From a virus, in IMG/VR virus record IMGVR_UViG_3300008448_000404, positions 1 through 30,733 of that record: a stretch of 30,733 nucleotides of DNA; one strand, written 5' to 3'. A program made the translations under genes and the position numbers. Numbering within the stretch: the stretch's first letter is position 1; each line of letters opens with the position of its first letter. This document shows, piece after piece, positions 1-9,004 of this stretch. The notes beneath the pieces are model-generated. The model searched no databases. It worked only from the letters and a program-made list of their open reading frames with translations, and was not told where the DNA came from.

Positions 1-1682
1 ACTCCACTCAGTCCTGAGTCGTCAAACAATACGTTGCCAACTGGGTATTTGTACCATTTAACATAAGGAAGTCCTGCGGCCAATAATTGGAATCTAGGGT
101 ACTTGTCATAAAAGAAATGCGTCATTTCTTTTGTGTTTAATATTGGTATTACTGTGTCAAATACCACTTTTCTAATATCGTTAGCAGTGGCAAAATTAAA
201 ATAATTGATGCCGCTTACATTATTTTTGTACAGTATGCCATCTTGACAGAATACATTGGTACTGGAATATTTTCCTGTGGCGTCTAATACATCAAGAAAC
301 CTACTAACGCCAGAGCTGGTTCTGTTAACTGCTTTAACTTTTAAAACATTTGAATAATTTGTATAAGGCAAAGTATTATAATCTTCGCCAGTAATCATTC
401 TATTTTGTGTATAGTACTGTTGTGGTGCTTTAGTACGAATGTCTTCCAATGATTCTCTTGTAGTTGCATTTGCCACAGTGTAATTTAAACTGGCCTTGAT
501 GGTCAGCGTTTCGATACGTCCTGTACGGCTAACATAGCTCAACGGAATTACAATGCTTTGCATTTCTGCAGGAGTAATTTTGTACGACAAGCCATTGCTC
601 ACACGAGTGAATAACCTATAATTGCCTTGCGGAATAGTAGCAAATGCACCGTCTCCAAAAATTAAATCAATTTGATCACCTGCTTTGGTGTTTACTTGAT
701 AGATCTTTTTATCTTCAATGTTGTTATACACCAGATTGATACCGGCAATAGCAGGCACTTGGTTCCATAACGATCCGGTGGACCCTGTTGGATTAACTTC
801 GTATAGCCAAACATCAGAGTTGTTGATGTTTTCAGTTTTGATATTAACAATCCTATTAGGTAAGCTGTCTGTCAACGTAAAATCACTTGAGGACAATTCT
901 CCTTGTTTAAAATAAACAAAAAATCCAGTGTTGACACTGTTATTTCCCAAGTTGTCATTGCGATATAAAATGTTAAACTTGCCTGTGGGCTTTGGATCTG
1001 TTTCGTAGATAAATGTTTTGTAAGCAGATGTTGCGCCAACTGCTTCGAACTTCATGGTTGAACCATCGACTACTGTTTCAAATTTATAAACTGGTATAAT
1101 ATTAGGAATTAAATTAACAGCATACTCGTCGGTCTTGATAGAATTAAGTATTTGACTGTTGCCTGGTGCACCAACTGACTGGCTACTAATTAACGCCGAA
1201 TTTAGGATAGCACTAAATTGCTCTTGCCAATTATCGTTGGCACTGTCATTCCATGAAACTACAAGGTTAGATAAATTTAAGCCGTTACTGTCAGTAACTG
1301 ATTCAGTAGTACTGACACTATCAAATTTAAGTAGACCGCTGGAAGGTATATTACGTTTTGGGTTATAACTAATTAATCGAGCTAATTTTAGTATGCTGTC
1401 TCTTCGCTCAGCTGTGTCTAAAAAGTTTTCTCTAGCGTTTAGATCTGTTCTGAACGCTAAACTTTGCCCTAAAAATGCTATAAGATCCAACAGAGCAATA
1501 AATTCACTGCTTTCGATGTAATCATTAAAGTCTTCGGGGTAATATAATCGTAAGTAATCGATCATGCTTTTTCTCAGAGTTTCAAAATCGTAACTCTGAA
1601 AGTCAGCATCTTTAAATGTCTGGTATAGTTTTTTCCAGTCCTGCTGTACTAGTAAACTTGTTTGACGTGTGGTTATAGCCAT
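1..1682 (-). CDS. gp6: Baseplate wedge subunit gp6 (partial, C-terminus outside window)
   Basis: An open frame runs from an ATG at 1682 on the minus strand to the window edge (about 560 codons) without a stop, so the C-terminus is missing. The protein begins MAITTRQTSLLVQQDWKK and reads on with ESSEFIALLDLIAFLGQSLAFRTDLNARENFLDTA in two adjoining blocks, then further down MITGEDYNTLPY. This layout is typical of T4 gp6 and the baseplate J-like family, and the MITGEDYN-type motif marks the conserved central-to-C-terminal part. In T4, gp6 dimers form the inner ring of the baseplate wedges and join neighbouring wedges. It lies downstream of gp25 on the same strand, as expected for a wedge operon. 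A late-promoter-like motif sits just upstream (1703-1713). Family recognition is from memory of the motif pattern; the call is firm. Confidence 0.9.
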   Translation of the reverse strand, partial: MAITTRQTSLLVQQDWKKLYQTFKDADFQSYDFETLRKSMIDYLRLYYPEDFNDYIESSEFIALLDLIAFLGQSLAFRTDLNARENFLDTAERRDSILKLARLISYNPKRNIPSSGLLKFDSVSTTESVTDSNGLNLSNLVVSWNDSANDNWQEQFSAILNSALISSQSVGAPGNSQILNSIKTDEYAVNLIPNIIPVYKFETVVDGSTMKFEAVGATSAYKTFIYETDPKPTGKFNILYRNDNLGNNSVNTGFFVYFKQGELSSSDFTLTDSLPNRIVNIKTENINNSDVWLYEVNPTGSTGSLWNQVPAIAGINLVYNNIEDKKIYQVNTKAGDQIDLIFGDGAFATIPQGNYRLFTRVSNGLSYKITPAEMQSIVIPLSYVSRTGRIETLTIKASLNYTVANATTRESLEDIRTKAPQQYYTQNRMITGEDYNTLPYTNYSNVLKVKAVNRTSSGVSRFLDVLDATGKYSSTNVFCQDGILYKNNVSGINYFNFATANDIRKVVFDTVIPILNTKEMTHFFYDKYPRFQLLAAGLPYVKWYKYPVGNVLFDDSGLSG

Positions 1683-1702
1683 GGATTTTTACCTATATCT
1701 TA

Positions 1703-1713
1703 TATTTATTTAG
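1703..1713 (-). promoter_or_regulatory. Late-promoter-like motif before gp6
   Basis: Read on the minus strand this stretch is CTAAATAAATA, holding both CTAAATA and AATAAATA, close to the T4 late promoter core TATAAATA. A start about 6 bases downstream would give a leader of roughly 15 bases before the gp6 ATG at 1682, with a short AGG (around 1692-1694) as a weak ribosome binding site. Sequence match only. Confidence 0.5.
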
Positions 1714-1731
1714 GTAAAAAACGGCTCAGTT

Positions 1732-2106
1732 TTAAACCACAGCGATTCTATTACTTTCGCGATCAAACTGCAATTTCATACTTTCGACTTGATTGGTTGT
1801 TACGTAGCGTAACTCGATTTCCACCTGAAGTCCGTGATCAAATTGACTTACTAAAACATTTTTAACTGCCACCCTAGGGTCGCTGTTAACAATGTTTGTA
1901 ATATCGTCAATTATTGCTGCCTTGGTGTCTGCTGTCAATGGATCAAACAATGTGCTCCAAATGATAGTGCCAAAGTCCGGTCGCATGAGCTTCTCGCCTT
2001 TGCGAATATGGAAATGATTAAAAATATTCTGTTTAATTAACTCGTTGTCAACAATACGGAACTTTTTTAATCTATTGTATGTACTGAAACCTTTGTAGAT
2101 GGGCAT
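1732..2106 (-). CDS. gp25: Baseplate wedge subunit gp25
   Basis: The 124-residue protein matches the GPW/gp25 family in size (T4 gp25 is 132 residues) and pattern: an N-terminal MPIYKGFSTYN, the block HFHIRKGEKLMRPDFGTII around residues 32-50, then a helix with DPLTADTKAAIIDDI and a final beta strand region. The conserved G-E-x-x-x-x-P-x-F/Y-G motif is the hallmark of this family, whose members form the core of contractile-tail wedges (T4 gp25, TssE in type VI secretion). It sits between gp5 and gp6 on the same strand. The promoter-like motif CATAAATA is only 9 bases ahead of the ATG and there is no clear Shine-Dalgarno sequence. Confidence 0.95.
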   Translation of the reverse strand: MPIYKGFSTYNRLKKFRIVDNELIKQNIFNHFHIRKGEKLMRPDFGTIIWSTLFDPLTADTKAAIIDDITNIVNSDPRVAVKNVLVSQFDHGLQVEIELRYVTTNQVESMKLQFDRESNRIAVV

Positions 2107-2114
2107 AGTTTAAA

Positions 2115-2122
2115 TATTTATG
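2115..2122 (-). promoter_or_regulatory. Late-promoter-like CATAAATA directly before gp25
   Basis: On the minus strand the stretch reads CATAAATA and contains the TAA stop of gp5 (2120-2118). A transcript starting about 6 bases downstream would begin only about 3 bases before the gp25 ATG at 2106, so it would be essentially leaderless. The match to the T4 late core is 7 of 8. Confidence 0.45.
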
Positions 2123-4364
2123 CTATAGTAGGAGGTGCAGAAGTAGTGCCGCCACCTTTGGCTAAAACTTCAATTGCATACCTTCCCCTATTGAAATACA
2201 TTTCACCTGTTGTACCATTGGCATCTGCTCCGCTAGCACTATTGCGCCAACTTTTAGCACCGCCAGCACCTAATAGGTGTGCTACTTGCAACATTCCGCC
2301 AACTTCACAGGCTGTATCGCCGCCTTTTATGCCGCCGATTCTAACCAATGTTTTGTAATTTGACAGTAACAATTTATACATTTCTGTTTCTTGCACACCT
2401 TTGGAATTAAACCATGACTCTATACTGGTACACCCGTTTTTTCCTGTCCAGGCATCTGGATAATTGAAGGCTCTATTTCCATATTGTTTGAAAAAATCTA
2501 ACTTGATGTAGCCAGCGTCGGTGCAGGCCGCGGCACCAAATTGGTAACGTCCAATGTAATTAAGTTGATTTTTAATTGCATATTGCCAGCGGCTTTCGTT
2601 AAACGCTATTTGTGCCATCAAAGACTTGACTTGAGTTTGATCCAATGGGCCTACACCGCCAGGAGGATTTGGTGCAAATGCAGTATCTAACCAATTCTTA
2701 GGACATGGGTTGCTAACTGGTTTACCTCGTGCGGCTTCTAGTCCGGCATCTAGATAACGACTACTTGTAAGATAGCTACCCGACCCGGTAGTCACAGGTG
2801 CTCCGCTACCCGACGTCACTGGTTGTGTCAGTGGAGAACAGTCCTCAACTTTGGCAGTAGATTCTGGAGCCTCACCTTTGTTAACTGGTGTGTCTGCCGC
2901 TTGGCTTGCCGCTTGGCTATCTTGTGCGGCATTATATTTTTGTATTGGTGTTCCTTTGGGCTTGCCTATTTTTCTGTCCCATGGCTCATGTGTTGGCACA
3001 ATTGCCATTATTGCACTAATCTTTGGGCCTTCATTTTTCCAAAGTTTTGTGCCGCTGTCATAATTTGCATCTGGGGATTCATACAATGTCATTGCCGCTG
3101 GCTTTTCGACAGTTTCTCCACTGCCGGAGTTTAAATTAACAGGAGATCCAGTCAAGTTCAATGTTCCGCCCGATGTCCAAGAACCTGATCCATCGTTGCT
3201 GATGTTTAATGCTCCAGCCGAACCAAGTCCCAATTTGGTACCAGCATATATTGTAGCATTTTCTACAGCATTCAATGTTATATTAGGAGCTTCAGCTGAC
3301 AATTTATCTTTGCTGTACAAGTTGACTGATTTGTTTGCATGTAAATTAATATTTTTATCGCTGTAGACATTAAAGTCGCCTTGGGTTCTAATATTAATTC
3401 CACCTGCAGAATAAATGTGTAGGCCGCCATTACGTGCCAATTCTATCCAGACGCTACCAGCTTCGTTGGCAATATACATAATGCCTTCGGTATCATTCAT
3501 TAATATTTGATGGCCGTCACTGCTACGCAATCTGAGTATTCTATTAACATCATTGAAGTCGCCGTCGTCCATTATAAATGTGTGACCACCTTTGCGACCA
3601 CGCACTGCAATGTCATCTTCTTTGATATTTCCGTCTTGCAACTTTTTCTCAAAGTCTGCGCTTTGAGAGGGTTCTTTAAGTGGTCGCCCGGGTGTGCTAA
3701 TACCAAACACACGACTAGGACTTTCTCTTTGACTGCTACTAGTAACTGCACCGCGAACTGGATCTCTATCTAGTCCTTGTTTTAAAAGTTTTAAAAATTG
3801 TACTTCGTGGATGGGTTTTTTATTGTCAATAAAATTTGGTACAACTTTGTTGGGATCGTTTTCATTGAATTCTGCCAATGGGTATACTTGCCCGTCGGTA
3901 AATGTTTTTTTCAAATCGTCTGATGCATTTTCTTTATCAACATCAGGCCCTGACCCAATGCCAGGTATCATGTATCTGCTCAAATTACTAGAGGTAACCC
4001 CAAACCAATATCCTCTATCGGCGTAGCCTCCTACAAATGTAACTATAACTTCGTTGCCAATATCTGGTGACATTGCCCACATTCCATAAGAATGTTGTAC
4101 TTGTGTAAATTTATTGTTTTTGCTAGAATCAGGCTGAAAAGTCAATCCCATGTATGGGCTAACATAACTCACTGCATACCAAAATCTAGGATTGTTTTCG
4201 TCACCGCCTAGGTCTGGAATCCAAACCTGTAATCTACCAGACCTTGTGTTGTCAAAGTTATTTTTTACAATTCCAATGTATGGCCCCGGGTCTAGTCTGG
4301 CGGCAGATGTATTTGCACGATTGGCCCAATCTGGTATTTTTTTTGATTTTATTCTGTCGCTCAT
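2118..4364 (-). CDS. gp5: Baseplate central spike gp5 with C-terminal muralytic-type domain
   Basis: The 748-residue protein has three visible parts. Residues about 25-130 form the gp5/VgrG-type OB-fold (DPGPYIGIVKNNFDNTRSGRLQVWIPD). Residues about 260-430 are the triple-stranded beta-helix, with short repeats such as GGLHIYSAGGINIRTQGDF and NINLHANKSVNLYS. Residues about 570-740 form a separate domain with an E-S pair (E590) followed by GRYQ (605-608), the arrangement of lysozyme-like and lytic transglycosylase folds. In T4 gp5 the lysozyme lies between OB-fold and helix; here that place is occupied only by linker and the candidate enzyme domain follows the helix through a Ser/Gly/Thr-rich linker. 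The likely role is the membrane-puncturing spike at the tail tip, locally opening peptidoglycan. It follows the 973-residue hub-type gene by 15 bases and has only a weak AAGAAA ribosome binding site. Confidence 0.88.
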   Translation of the reverse strand: MSDRIKSKKIPDWANRANTSAARLDPGPYIGIVKNNFDNTRSGRLQVWIPDLGGDENNPRFWYAVSYVSPYMGLTFQPDSSKNNKFTQVQHSYGMWAMSPDIGNEVIVTFVGGYADRGYWFGVTSSNLSRYMIPGIGSGPDVDKENASDDLKKTFTDGQVYPLAEFNENDPNKVVPNFIDNKKPIHEVQFLKLLKQGLDRDPVRGAVTSSSQRESPSRVFGISTPGRPLKEPSQSADFEKKLQDGNIKEDDIAVRGRKGGHTFIMDDGDFNDVNRILRLRSSDGHQILMNDTEGIMYIANEAGSVWIELARNGGLHIYSAGGINIRTQGDFNVYSDKNINLHANKSVNLYSKDKLSAEAPNITLNAVENATIYAGTKLGLGSAGALNISNDGSGSWTSGGTLNLTGSPVNLNSGSGETVEKPAAMTLYESPDANYDSGTKLWKNEGPKISAIMAIVPTHEPWDRKIGKPKGTPIQKYNAAQDSQAASQAADTPVNKGEAPESTAKVEDCSPLTQPVTSGSGAPVTTGSGSYLTSSRYLDAGLEAARGKPVSNPCPKNWLDTAFAPNPPGGVGPLDQTQVKSLMAQIAFNESRWQYAIKNQLNYIGRYQFGAAACTDAGYIKLDFFKQYGNRAFNYPDAWTGKNGCTSIESWFNSKGVQETEMYKLLLSNYKTLVRIGGIKGGDTACEVGGMLQVAHLLGAGGAKSWRNSASGADANGTTGEMYFNRGRYAIEVLAKGGGTTSAPPTIA

Positions 4365-4379
4365 ATTAATTTCTTAAAT

Positions 4380-7301
4380 TTAAATAGATCCTTCGGGATC
4401 TGTACTTTCTTCTTCTTCCCAATCGCTTATGTCGACTTCTTCCCAGTCTTCTGATTCTTCTTCTAGTTCTATATCGCCTTCGTCCTCGGCTGCTTCTTCG
4501 TCACCTGTTTCTTCATCATCGGTGCCAGTATCATCTAGGTCACCGTTATCTTCATCTTCTTCAAATTCACTTTCTTCGTCGACATTTTCTTCATCAATGT
4601 CCTCTTGAGAATCTTCAAGGTCGCCCCAAGGATCAAAGTCTGGGTCAAATCCTGGCAATGCACCAGGCAATGGTGTACCTGCTTTGCCAATGCTTCGTGT
4701 GGCTTTTCCATCCACATCAACTTTTTTCTTTCTAGCAGGTCCAACAACATCAAATTCTGGCTGGTTTGGTTGTCTGATTAAATCCAAACTTTGTGTAAAA
4801 ACACCTTGTCTAAATTCATTTTCAACTGTAATAAATTTATACACTCCGCTGAACGTGCTAGTAATAGGGTCATCGTCATAAAATCTAATGGTGCCATCGC
4901 TGTCGTCTAAGTCAACTGGAGTTACCCAAGTAATTAGTGCAAATAACTCACCTCGATCAAATTTTAAGCTATAGTTTGTAGTAAATTGGTAATCGTCGTC
5001 GTCGTAACCTTGGTTACTAGGATTAAAGAAAATATCATCTTGTTTAATTAATTCTGGGTCGCCAACTATTTTTAATTTGGCATTGATCATATCACCGCGA
5101 GCACTACTGTAGATGCTTTTTACTAAATCCGTTGCCGCAATAGTTCTGCTATCTCTGTTGGCATTACCAATTGCACTGGCCTGCTGGTCGCCCGACACAA
5201 AATGCATTGGTTGCGGATGCCCGGTATTTGGCGATGTAGTTGGTATTGTGCCTGCTAACTTGGATTCATCTGCCTCAGGAGCAGAATTTAATGCTTCCAT
5301 TTTGCCGCGCTCGGCTGTGAGTGCAGTATAAAACAACATGTCAAAATCTAAACTAAAATCAATTATTTTTGTATTTTGTCCAGTATAGATATAATCATAT
5401 CTCTTAGACCACCCATTGGGCTGTGACTTGGGTGCGTTTGGATTTTTTTGATTGTATACTGTATAAGTTTTTATATAGTACGTGATTTTTTTAGCCCATT
5501 TGTTTAATTTAGCATCAAACTCAGTTAATTTTATCACCGGTATTACTTTAAACCACTCTATTGGGGTATTCTGTTTGTCTGCTAATTTTTGCGGGTCTAG
5601 TTTTTCGTCACTGGGATCTATTACCTGTTTCCTAATAAATTCACTATTTCTAATGACTGCATTAATTACTTCAATTACACTGGTACCGGCATTAATTGGA
5701 AAGTTTTCTTTGTCGAACGGAACATTGCCGGCCCCTTTTTGCCCGGCGGCAGTACGAGCAAGTGCTGTGGCCTGTTTTGGGTCTGCAGGATTACTTAAAG
5801 GAGTGTTTCGAGGATTGTTTACTTTAGGAAATACAATTTTGCTGTCTTTGATTTTTTCATCAATGACAAAATCAATTGATGTGGTAGTTTGTGCATTTCC
5901 TCGTTTCTTCAAATTAGCAAACCAATCGTTGATTGCCCCTGCATAACTGCTTACATAATACGGTTGTTTTACCTGCGTTTGTTTTAGATTGTTAACTCTA
6001 CCTTTTTTGGCCTGAGCATCTCTAGCATCGTACACTTCCTCGTTTTCGGCATCGTTGACAGCCGACTCTCTTTGATCACTTTCACTGACAATGGTTGTTC
6101 CTTCGGTTGGATCAAAAAATTCAAACACCGTACCAGCAGTTACGTTTAAATTAACCGGAGTTGACACATTGGTTTCCTGGAATGCCGCATGATTATATGG
6201 AATAGCTGTGCATTCATATTCTCCGCCGCGTTGACTTACTTTGGCTTTCATTCCGGTGATTTTGATTGGTATATGTTTTGTTTGATTTTCAATCATGCTA
6301 GGTTCTCCACGATCGTTAATACCAAAAAAATCAATGCTTAAAAGATATGGTTGTTCTAATAGACTTTTAGCGCCAGTCTCCTGTGCTAATTTAATCATTC
6401 TATTGTGTAAAGTAAACCCATATGGTTCTAAGATTTTAAAATTTAAATCAATTGTGTTTGTGCCGCGTGTTCTGGCATTCATTCCCACAATAGTGTTAAA
6501 TTTTAAATAATCAAAATAAAAGTCTTCGTAGAAATGCTGGCTTCTAGGCAAATCCTTGCTTCGTCGCCCGGCGCTGATTATAACTACCTTTGGCCTAATA
6601 GGAGTTGTTGGATCCTTGATAATATTATTGTAGTCCGTTGGTGTTAATGCCGAAAGTCTTATGTTGTAAGTACTACTGGCATACGAAAGCAAAGGATTTT
6701 CTGTAGTTTCAAATACAGGAACTTTTTGCTTCGATACTTCAACTGGTTTAAAGGATCGCACAGCAGGCTCGTCTATTTCTTCTTTATACTGGTCGCCTGT
6801 GTTATCTGTGTTATCTTCGTTTTCTTGTTGTTCAGCTGGATCTTCGTTTAAATTTGTTTCTTCGTCGTCGGCCAGGGTATTTTTACTAGTTTCAGCATCT
6901 GCTAGTTCATCTTCGGCTTCTTGTTGTATAGCATCAAGAGCCTCAGGGTCAGCATTCGGGTCTTGAATTCCATTGACCGCCGATACTTCTATTTCAAGTT
7001 TTGAATTTTCTGCTTGATCAATTGTTGGGTCATCAATTCCGGCACCTGCCGCAGGATTACCATTGGTATCTAATGCGCCGTCAGTTGCAGTACCCGAGAT
7101 CTTTGCTTCGTATGTTGCCAACTGAGCATCGTTTTGGCTAATACTGTTTTGTAATGTAGTAATTCTACTTCGCAAGGATGCTTGTCTAAGCCCGGTTAAA
7201 CCAGGGTTGTTGAGCTGTTGCTGGGCTTGCTCAATGGCTTCCTGATGTCCAGCATTGTCTAGCTTTAGTCTAGCAATTTCGCTTTCGACGAAAGTTGTCA
7301 T
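4380..7301 (-). CDS. Large baseplate hub-type structural protein with acidic tail
   Basis: The 973-residue protein starts with a coiled-coil stretch (about 1-70, heptad-like VESEIARLKLDNAGHQEAI), then an acidic low-complexity stretch to about 185. A folded core follows to about 860, containing DYLKFNTIVGMNARTRGTN and GGEYECTAIPYNHAAFQE. The last 84 residues (from DPWGDLE at 890) are extremely acidic: 48 of 84 are Asp or Glu by my count. Proteins of this type sit next to gp5 in marine T4-like phages; a hub role (gp27 equivalent, which holds the gp5 spike) is inferred from this position, not from a motif I can prove. Its ATG overlaps the stop of the gp53-like gene by one base (TAATG), showing translational coupling. 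The motif DPWGDLE is shared with the tube-cap protein two genes upstream. Confidence 0.6.
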   Translation of the reverse strand: MTTFVESEIARLKLDNAGHQEAIEQAQQQLNNPGLTGLRQASLRSRITTLQNSISQNDAQLATYEAKISGTATDGALDTNGNPAAGAGIDDPTIDQAENSKLEIEVSAVNGIQDPNADPEALDAIQQEAEDELADAETSKNTLADDEETNLNEDPAEQQENEDNTDNTGDQYKEEIDEPAVRSFKPVEVSKQKVPVFETTENPLLSYASSTYNIRLSALTPTDYNNIIKDPTTPIRPKVVIISAGRRSKDLPRSQHFYEDFYFDYLKFNTIVGMNARTRGTNTIDLNFKILEPYGFTLHNRMIKLAQETGAKSLLEQPYLLSIDFFGINDRGEPSMIENQTKHIPIKITGMKAKVSQRGGEYECTAIPYNHAAFQETNVSTPVNLNVTAGTVFEFFDPTEGTTIVSESDQRESAVNDAENEEVYDARDAQAKKGRVNNLKQTQVKQPYYVSSYAGAINDWFANLKKRGNAQTTTSIDFVIDEKIKDSKIVFPKVNNPRNTPLSNPADPKQATALARTAAGQKGAGNVPFDKENFPINAGTSVIEVINAVIRNSEFIRKQVIDPSDEKLDPQKLADKQNTPIEWFKVIPVIKLTEFDAKLNKWAKKITYYIKTYTVYNQKNPNAPKSQPNGWSKRYDYIYTGQNTKIIDFSLDFDMLFYTALTAERGKMEALNSAPEADESKLAGTIPTTSPNTGHPQPMHFVSGDQQASAIGNANRDSRTIAATDLVKSIYSSARGDMINAKLKIVGDPELIKQDDIFFNPSNQGYDDDDYQFTTNYSLKFDRGELFALITWVTPVDLDDSDGTIRFYDDDPITSTFSGVYKFITVENEFRQGVFTQSLDLIRQPNQPEFDVVGPARKKKVDVDGKATRSIGKAGTPLPGALPGFDPDFDPWGDLEDSQEDIDEENVDEESEFEEDEDNGDLDDTGTDDEETGDEEAAEDEGDIELEEESEDWEEVDISDWEEEESTDPEGSI

Positions 7302-7603
7302 TATAGTCCTAGCGCCTTGTCAATGGTTACTTTTTTTGGAATTTTAATTGTAACGCCTGGTTTAAAATCAAACACTGGATCTTTAATAACATTTGGATTG
7401 CGTTGTGCAAACACCCACCAAAGACTAGCGTCTTTGTATAAGTCATAGGCCAGCATGTCGGGTCTGTACTCATATGATTTAGTAATTTTAAACGATATGT
7501 CAGTTACCAATGCCGGGATACTGCGATTTACCATTACATCAAGAAACTGAGAATAAGTTCCAGTTTGATAGTAAGGACTTGTTTTTGAAAATGTAGTTGC
7601 CAT
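7301..7603 (-). CDS. gp53: gp53-like baseplate wedge protein (LysM-like)
   Basis: A 100-residue protein with the block EYRPDMLAYDLYKDASLWW followed by VFAQRNPN and, near the end, FKPGVTIKIPKK. The R-P-[DE]-x-L-A-x-x-[IL]-Y-x-[DN]-x-x-L-[WY]-W-V core matches the central motif of T4 gp53, and the closing P-G-x-x-I-x-I-P resembles the end of a LysM fold. T4 gp53 (196 residues) is a wedge component that helps close the hexagonal baseplate; this version is about half as long. It overlaps its neighbours on both sides by one base (TAATG), and a good GGAGGG ribosome binding site lies inside the end of the upstream gene (around 7609-7614). Confidence 0.72.
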   Translation of the reverse strand: MATTFSKTSPYYQTGTYSQFLDVMVNRSIPALVTDISFKITKSYEYRPDMLAYDLYKDASLWWVFAQRNPNVIKDPVFDFKPGVTIKIPKKVTIDKALGL

Positions 7604-8934
7604 TATAGGAACCCTCCGCGCATATTAGTGCGTAATAATCTACCAGCGGCAAAATCATCAAGACTGAATCCTGTGGTTGCGGACCTGCTGTACACAGGTT
7701 GGAGTGTGACAGAAATAGTACTACTGGTAGGAACCCTTGTGCCTAGTGTTGAATTTGACATGCTGACTGGTTTACCATTAACTCCATACTCTGTGTAAGG
7801 AACATAAAGATAGTCAACGTCAGGAGAAAGGGTATGCTGAAACTGTGTTACTACACATGGCACATGCGGGAAATAGTGTGTGCCAAATCCATCCAAGAAA
7901 ACCATCGGCGGCGGTGTTCCTGCTCGCTGATCTTTACCAAACCACATTTTGGTACAGGCACGTAAAAAATAAATTGCCGCTAACAAGTACTGGCCTTCTT
8001 TTCTATTTTGCACTGTAAACTCGCCTTGCAGTTGTATAGCCTGCACTTCGCTGCCGTCATAAAAATAACTAGCATAGTTGCTATGTGTTAATTTTTGCTC
8101 GCTGTATCGTGCCACATAACTCATGGTAACTTGTGGCAAATAGGGAAACACCAGTCCGCCCATTGCCGCCAAAGGTGCCACAATTCCAGCATTGTTAGTG
8201 TCGTTGTAGAAGTAGTCTGCACCCGGTGCCAACGATATTTTTACTCGCCAATCTTCGTTGTCTCCTGCAGGTTCATTTATACCTCTAGAAAATCCCACAT
8301 TTGTTTTGGTATCAAATCCTCGAAACTCTCCGTTTAACGGTAATCCTGCATTTTCTAATCGTGCCTCGCTGGGATCGTATCCGCCGTATTTTTTCTGTGC
8401 TCCTTCGAGGTCGCCCCAAGGATCATCGTTGGTGACGTCGGGCCCAGAGTCGCCTTCGGCAGTCCAATTATAATCACCATTGGCCGCATCGTCTGCTTTG
8501 TCTCCAATGTAATACGCTTCGCCAGTTTCGTCGTTAACTGCATAACCGGGCATTAAATTGCCATCGTCGTCGTATGCCAATCCTTGTCTGGCTTCCTGAC
8601 CGTCGATATCTTCTTGTAACTGCTCTTCAGATCCGGCGTCTTCTAAGTCAGCCAGTTGCCCATCAATGTCTGCGCGATCAAATTCTGTTGTGACTAGTGC
8701 TTCTTTGTCAGATTCAAATTCTGCCTGAGCACTTTCAAGTTCTGCGGCAGCGTCTTCGATTTCCTGCATGACCTCTGGATCATCAGGAAACTGGTCCAAG
8801 GTATCTCTAGCTGTGGACAGCCTGGATACAGCTTCATTATAAGCCTGTTCAGACTGATCCGCCCGAGCTCGAAGTATCTCTTGGTTACTTTCGATTTCAG
8901 CTAATTCTGCTTCAAGTTCTTCGCGGGTCGCCAT
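7603..8934 (-). CDS. gp48: Baseplate tail-tube cap/initiator (gp48/gp54 family) with coiled-coil N-terminus
   Basis: This 443-residue protein is the first gene of the minus-strand baseplate operon. Residues 1-115 are charged, alanine-rich and helical, a likely coiled coil (EELEAELAEIESNQEILRAR). Residues about 115-200 are acidic and carry DPWGDLE at 171-177. The conserved core (about 205-443) contains GADYFYNDTNNAGIVAPL, then QGEFTVQNRKEGQYLLAAIY and DGFGTHYFPHVPCVVTQF, a pattern I associate with the tube-cap protein called gp48 in cyanophages and other marine T4-like phages. In T4, gp48 and gp54 cap the baseplate hub and start tail-tube polymerisation. I cannot separate gp48 from gp54 on this evidence. 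A GGGA ribosome binding site precedes the ATG. Confidence 0.65.
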   Translation of the reverse strand: MATREELEAELAEIESNQEILRARADQSEQAYNEAVSRLSTARDTLDQFPDDPEVMQEIEDAAAELESAQAEFESDKEALVTTEFDRADIDGQLADLEDAGSEEQLQEDIDGQEARQGLAYDDDGNLMPGYAVNDETGEAYYIGDKADDAANGDYNWTAEGDSGPDVTNDDPWGDLEGAQKKYGGYDPSEARLENAGLPLNGEFRGFDTKTNVGFSRGINEPAGDNEDWRVKISLAPGADYFYNDTNNAGIVAPLAAMGGLVFPYLPQVTMSYVARYSEQKLTHSNYASYFYDGSEVQAIQLQGEFTVQNRKEGQYLLAAIYFLRACTKMWFGKDQRAGTPPPMVFLDGFGTHYFPHVPCVVTQFQHTLSPDVDYLYVPYTEYGVNGKPVSMSNSTLGTRVPTSSTISVTLQPVYSRSATTGFSLDDFAAGRLLRTNMRGGFL

Positions 8935-8973
8935 GTATGTTCCCTAAAAATTAACAATCTGGGGTGAATGTGC

Positions 8974-8981
8974 TATAAATA
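8974..8981 (+). promoter_or_regulatory. Late promoter core TATAAATA
   Basis: Exact match to the T4 late promoter core on the plus strand, about 77 bases upstream of the gp55 ATG. Confidence 0.5.
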
Positions 8982-9004
8982 TTAAATATAACTCCATCCA
9001 TCTC

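Noticed and set aside
5482-5946. Open frame on the plus strand antisense to the 973-residue hub-type gene (154 codons)
   Set aside because: Hydrophobic Ser/Leu/Phe-rich shadow of the coding strand, with no start signal.
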